Positions 31,937 to 33,636 of a stretch of DNA of 33,636 bases are shown piece after piece. Source of the DNA: Mariprofundaceae bacterium (lineage in GTDB: Bacteria; Pseudomonadota; Zetaproteobacteria; Mariprofundales; Mariprofundaceae); NCBI GenBank assembly GCA_027018935.1, contig JALUXZ010000234.1, positions 1-33,636 on the forward strand, in the 5' to 3' direction. Made by a program: the position numbers and the translations under genes. Each line of letters begins with the position of its first letter. Positions within the stretch are counted from its first letter, which is position 1. The notes under the pieces were generated by a model. It saw only the letters and a program-made list of their open reading frames with translations, was not told where the DNA came from and did no database searches.

Positions 31937-32992
31937 ATGGAAGTAACATTTATCACAAAAACTGGGGCAACATCTTTAAAAGAATTGTGTGCTTTACATC
32001 CGAATGATCCTACGTTGCATACAGGTTATGGCAAGCAACTGATGGAGGAAGGACGGGAAATTGCTGCAGTTATAAGTCTACGAAATGCCTATCAAATTTT
32101 AATCAAAGAAAACCCAGCTGATGCTCAGCAATTGGTAGAGGAATATGGTGTAGAAGTTTCTTTGGATAGCATGACACCTACGGCTTCTAAAGGCTATTTA
32201 GCATTGCAAAATTTTTATGGACGTTTTTCACAAAAACGCCACAAAGTGAAGTTGACTGAGAGCACCGTGTTATTTCGGCAAGGTGAGTCTGCTGATAGTG
32301 TTTATTTGATTTTAGAGGGCGAACTAGCGGTGACAGCAGAGGTGGATGGTAAGCCTGTATTGCTGAATTATTTACATAAGGGCTGCCTTGTTGGAGAAGG
32401 TGCTATGTTTAAGCAAGCTGTTCGTAGAGCTACAGTGGTTTCAAACACGGAAACATTATTGATGCGTTTTTCGCCAGAAAATTTAGGAAAAGCATTTGAA
32501 GCCTACCCAGATCTCAATTTAACCTTTAGTAAGGAATCGTTGCTTAGGCGGCGTATGGCAGTTCTTTCTTCCAGCCTGTTATTTTCACGCCTGCCTATGG
32601 ATGTACGCTTTCTTATTGCTAAACGTACGTGGAATGTAACTTATAAGTCTGGGGAAACGATTAAAGATAGACTTGATTATATGCCGTATATGGCATTGAT
32701 TGCATCTGGTGTGGTGCATTTGTATGAGGAAACAAGTGATGCGAGAATTTATTGTGGTCGTTTAAAGCCTGGTGCAGTGTTAGGTTTGCATAAGTTTGTG
32801 CGATATGAGGCATCAAACTTGATTTATGTGGCAGAATCCGATTGTGAATTGGAGTGTATTGATTTTACGGTGATTGAAGATGTGATGGATATATCACCTT
32901 GGTTTCATCAAGAGATTAAAATGATGGAAAAAAACTTATCTGATCAAATTACGCGTACAATTATGTTGCAAGGTATGCAGACAGCCCTTTGA
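31937..32992 (+). CDS. Protein with two cyclic-nucleotide-binding-like domains
   Basis: 351 residues. Residues 1-90 are helical and TPR-like (LCALHPNDPTLHTGYGKQLMEEGRE). The first Crp-type beta-roll is ~103-185 (VLFRQGESADSVYLILEGELAV, GCLVGEGAMFKQAVRRATVV, close to the phosphate-binding cassette GE...R.A). The second, degenerate roll is ~213-315 (WNVTYKSGETI, MALIASGVVHLYEE, LKPGAVLGL). No DNA-binding helix-turn-helix follows, so it probably acts through protein contacts. The TPR-like + double CNB layout recalls proteins that link signalling to motility or chemotaxis; unproven. Confidence 0.75.
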   Translation: MEVTFITKTGATSLKELCALHPNDPTLHTGYGKQLMEEGREIAAVISLRNAYQILIKENPADAQQLVEEYGVEVSLDSMTPTASKGYLALQNFYGRFSQKRHKVKLTESTVLFRQGESADSVYLILEGELAVTAEVDGKPVLLNYLHKGCLVGEGAMFKQAVRRATVVSNTETLLMRFSPENLGKAFEAYPDLNLTFSKESLLRRRMAVLSSSLLFSRLPMDVRFLIAKRTWNVTYKSGETIKDRLDYMPYMALIASGVVHLYEETSDARIYCGRLKPGAVLGLHKFVRYEASNLIYVAESDCELECIDFTVIEDVMDISPWFHQEIKMMEKNLSDQITRTIMLQGMQTAL

Positions 32993-33001
32993 GTTCTGGC
33001 G

Positions 33002-33047
33002 AGCACAGGAGGGGTCAGGCACAAGCACAGGAGGGGTCAGTGCTTGT
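33002..33047. repeat. REP-like palindrome and tandem 16-bp repeat beside RAYT
   Basis: AGCACAGGAGGGGTCAG occurs twice (33002-33018 and 33024-33040). The second lies in a perfect 8-bp hairpin, ACAAGCAC (33021-33028) / GTGCTTGT (33040-33047), with GGAGGGG in the loop. RAYT transposases are typically flanked by such REP hairpins with a G-rich tetranucleotide. The transposase stop codon (33037-33039) lies inside the repeat. Confidence 0.7.
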
Positions 33048-33636
33048 TTCGCGCATTTTCATCTCCTTTTTTAATCATCCTGCTAACGGTTGAGTGGTGT
33101 AGCCCTGCAAAGTTGGCGATTGCTTGCATCGTGTATCCATGTTCTCGATAGGCTTCTCGCATCCAGTCACTTCGCTCTCTGTCATCTCGCGCAATATCAG
33201 AAAGAGCTAGATGCCTTAGCAAAGCCTTTTGCTTCGTAATCCCTAGCGGAACTTTGTCTATTTTTCCTTGTAGTTTGCCTCTAAATTCATCGTTACCCAG
33301 AATATCTGGTCCATTCAGACTCTTCCAAGGGGAGGAAGCATTATCTTTACGAACAAAATCAATATAAGCCACCTTGGCTTCTGTTTTTACATTGCCAAAC
33401 TGTGACAATAACCAGTTAACGTGCAAAAAATTAGGCTTGGCTATTTTGCCTGAGGTAGCCTGATAACTACTCCAAAACCAATCACCAGCATCGTCAACCA
33501 TGTTAGCAGCAACAGGATTGCGAACAATGTAGCGGCTTAGTTCAAGAAGATAGGCATCTTTATCAACAATAATAGACTTGAACCTACCCTGAAACACATG
33601 CCCGACACGCCCATGCTCACGGTTAAATCTTTGTGA
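33037..33636 (-). CDS. REP-associated tyrosine transposase (RAYT, Y1_Tnp), 5'-partial
   Basis: At least 200 residues, cut by the window edge; the frame is open to base 33636, where SQRFNREHGRVGHVFQGRF reads into the domain before the GTG near 33597. It is an IS200-like Y1 transposase of the RAYT group. FQGRFKSIIVDKDAYLLELSRYIVRNPVAANMV holds the catalytic-region tyrosine, followed by the usual WSSY. The HUH metal site lies outside the window. The C-terminus has a helix-turn-helix (YTMQAIANFAGLHHSTVSRMIKKG), as in many RAYTs. It would mobilise or maintain REP hairpins, such as the one at its 3' end. Confidence 0.9.
   Translation of the reverse strand, partial: SQRFNREHGRVGHVFQGRFKSIIVDKDAYLLELSRYIVRNPVAANMVDDAGDWFWSSYQATSGKIAKPNFLHVNWLLSQFGNVKTEAKVAYIDFVRKDNASSPWKSLNGPDILGNDEFRGKLQGKIDKVPLGITKQKALLRHLALSDIARDDRERSDWMREAYREHGYTMQAIANFAGLHHSTVSRMIKKGDENARNKH

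Overview
The window looks like chromosomal DNA of a Gram-negative proteobacterium. It encodes outer-membrane beta-barrels, an OmpA-type lipoprotein, a PagP-like enzyme, a UPF0260 (YcgN-type) protein and the dnaX-ybaB-recR block. I cannot fix the lineage from sequence alone; a gamma- or zeta-proteobacterium-like organism fits. Nearly all long genes lie on the + strand, with many 1-8 bp overlaps.

Layout. (1) 11-4351: a tightly overlapping pterin/folate-flavoured operon. It runs folB, metallo-beta-lactamase-fold hydrolase, a large fusion of a cold-shock-like domain with a membrane pore, a divergent HPPK (FolK-like), a histidine phosphatase, and a canonical folK. (2) 4408-7332: three-gene proton-translocating transhydrogenase pntAA-pntAB-pntB. 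(3) 7606-13012: an OmpA/DUF4398 envelope protein, leuC-leuD, an OmpA lipoprotein and a SEC-C protein. (4) 13013-14480: an accessory island with two MITE families, a PagP-like gene on the - strand, and a broken duplicate of the SEC-C gene tail. (5) 14478-15178: an outer-membrane barrel gene on the - strand, with a G10 tract in its putative promoter. (6) 15179-30185: dnaX-ybaB-recR running with almost no gaps into an eleven-gene polysaccharide locus (flippase, two sulfotransferases, acetyltransferase, three glycosyltransferases, methyltransferase, asparagine-synthase-like amidotransferase, SGNH + MBOAT O-acylation pair), closed by a UPF0260 protein. (7) 30186-31374: a gene-free zone of tandem structured repeats and another MITE. 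(8) 31375-33636: a stand-alone zinc-binding CZB protein divergent from a double cyclic-nucleotide-binding-domain protein, then a REP-associated (RAYT) transposase cut by the window edge.

How the genes work together. The 12 kb polysaccharide block has the parts to build, export across the inner membrane and heavily decorate (sulfate, O-acetyl, methyl, amide) a surface glycan. It has no recognisable Wzy polymerase, initiating phosphosugar transferase or Wza/Wzc export genes, so those must lie elsewhere. The strongest unusual signals are: a 161-bp MITE present in three exact-length copies, two with perfect 4-bp target duplications; a second MITE with a related core but different ends; the poly-G promoter candidate; an A8G slippery site in dnaX just after the clamp-loader domains; the cold-shock/pore fusion protein; and the folate-like operon holding two HPPK genes around a phosphatase.
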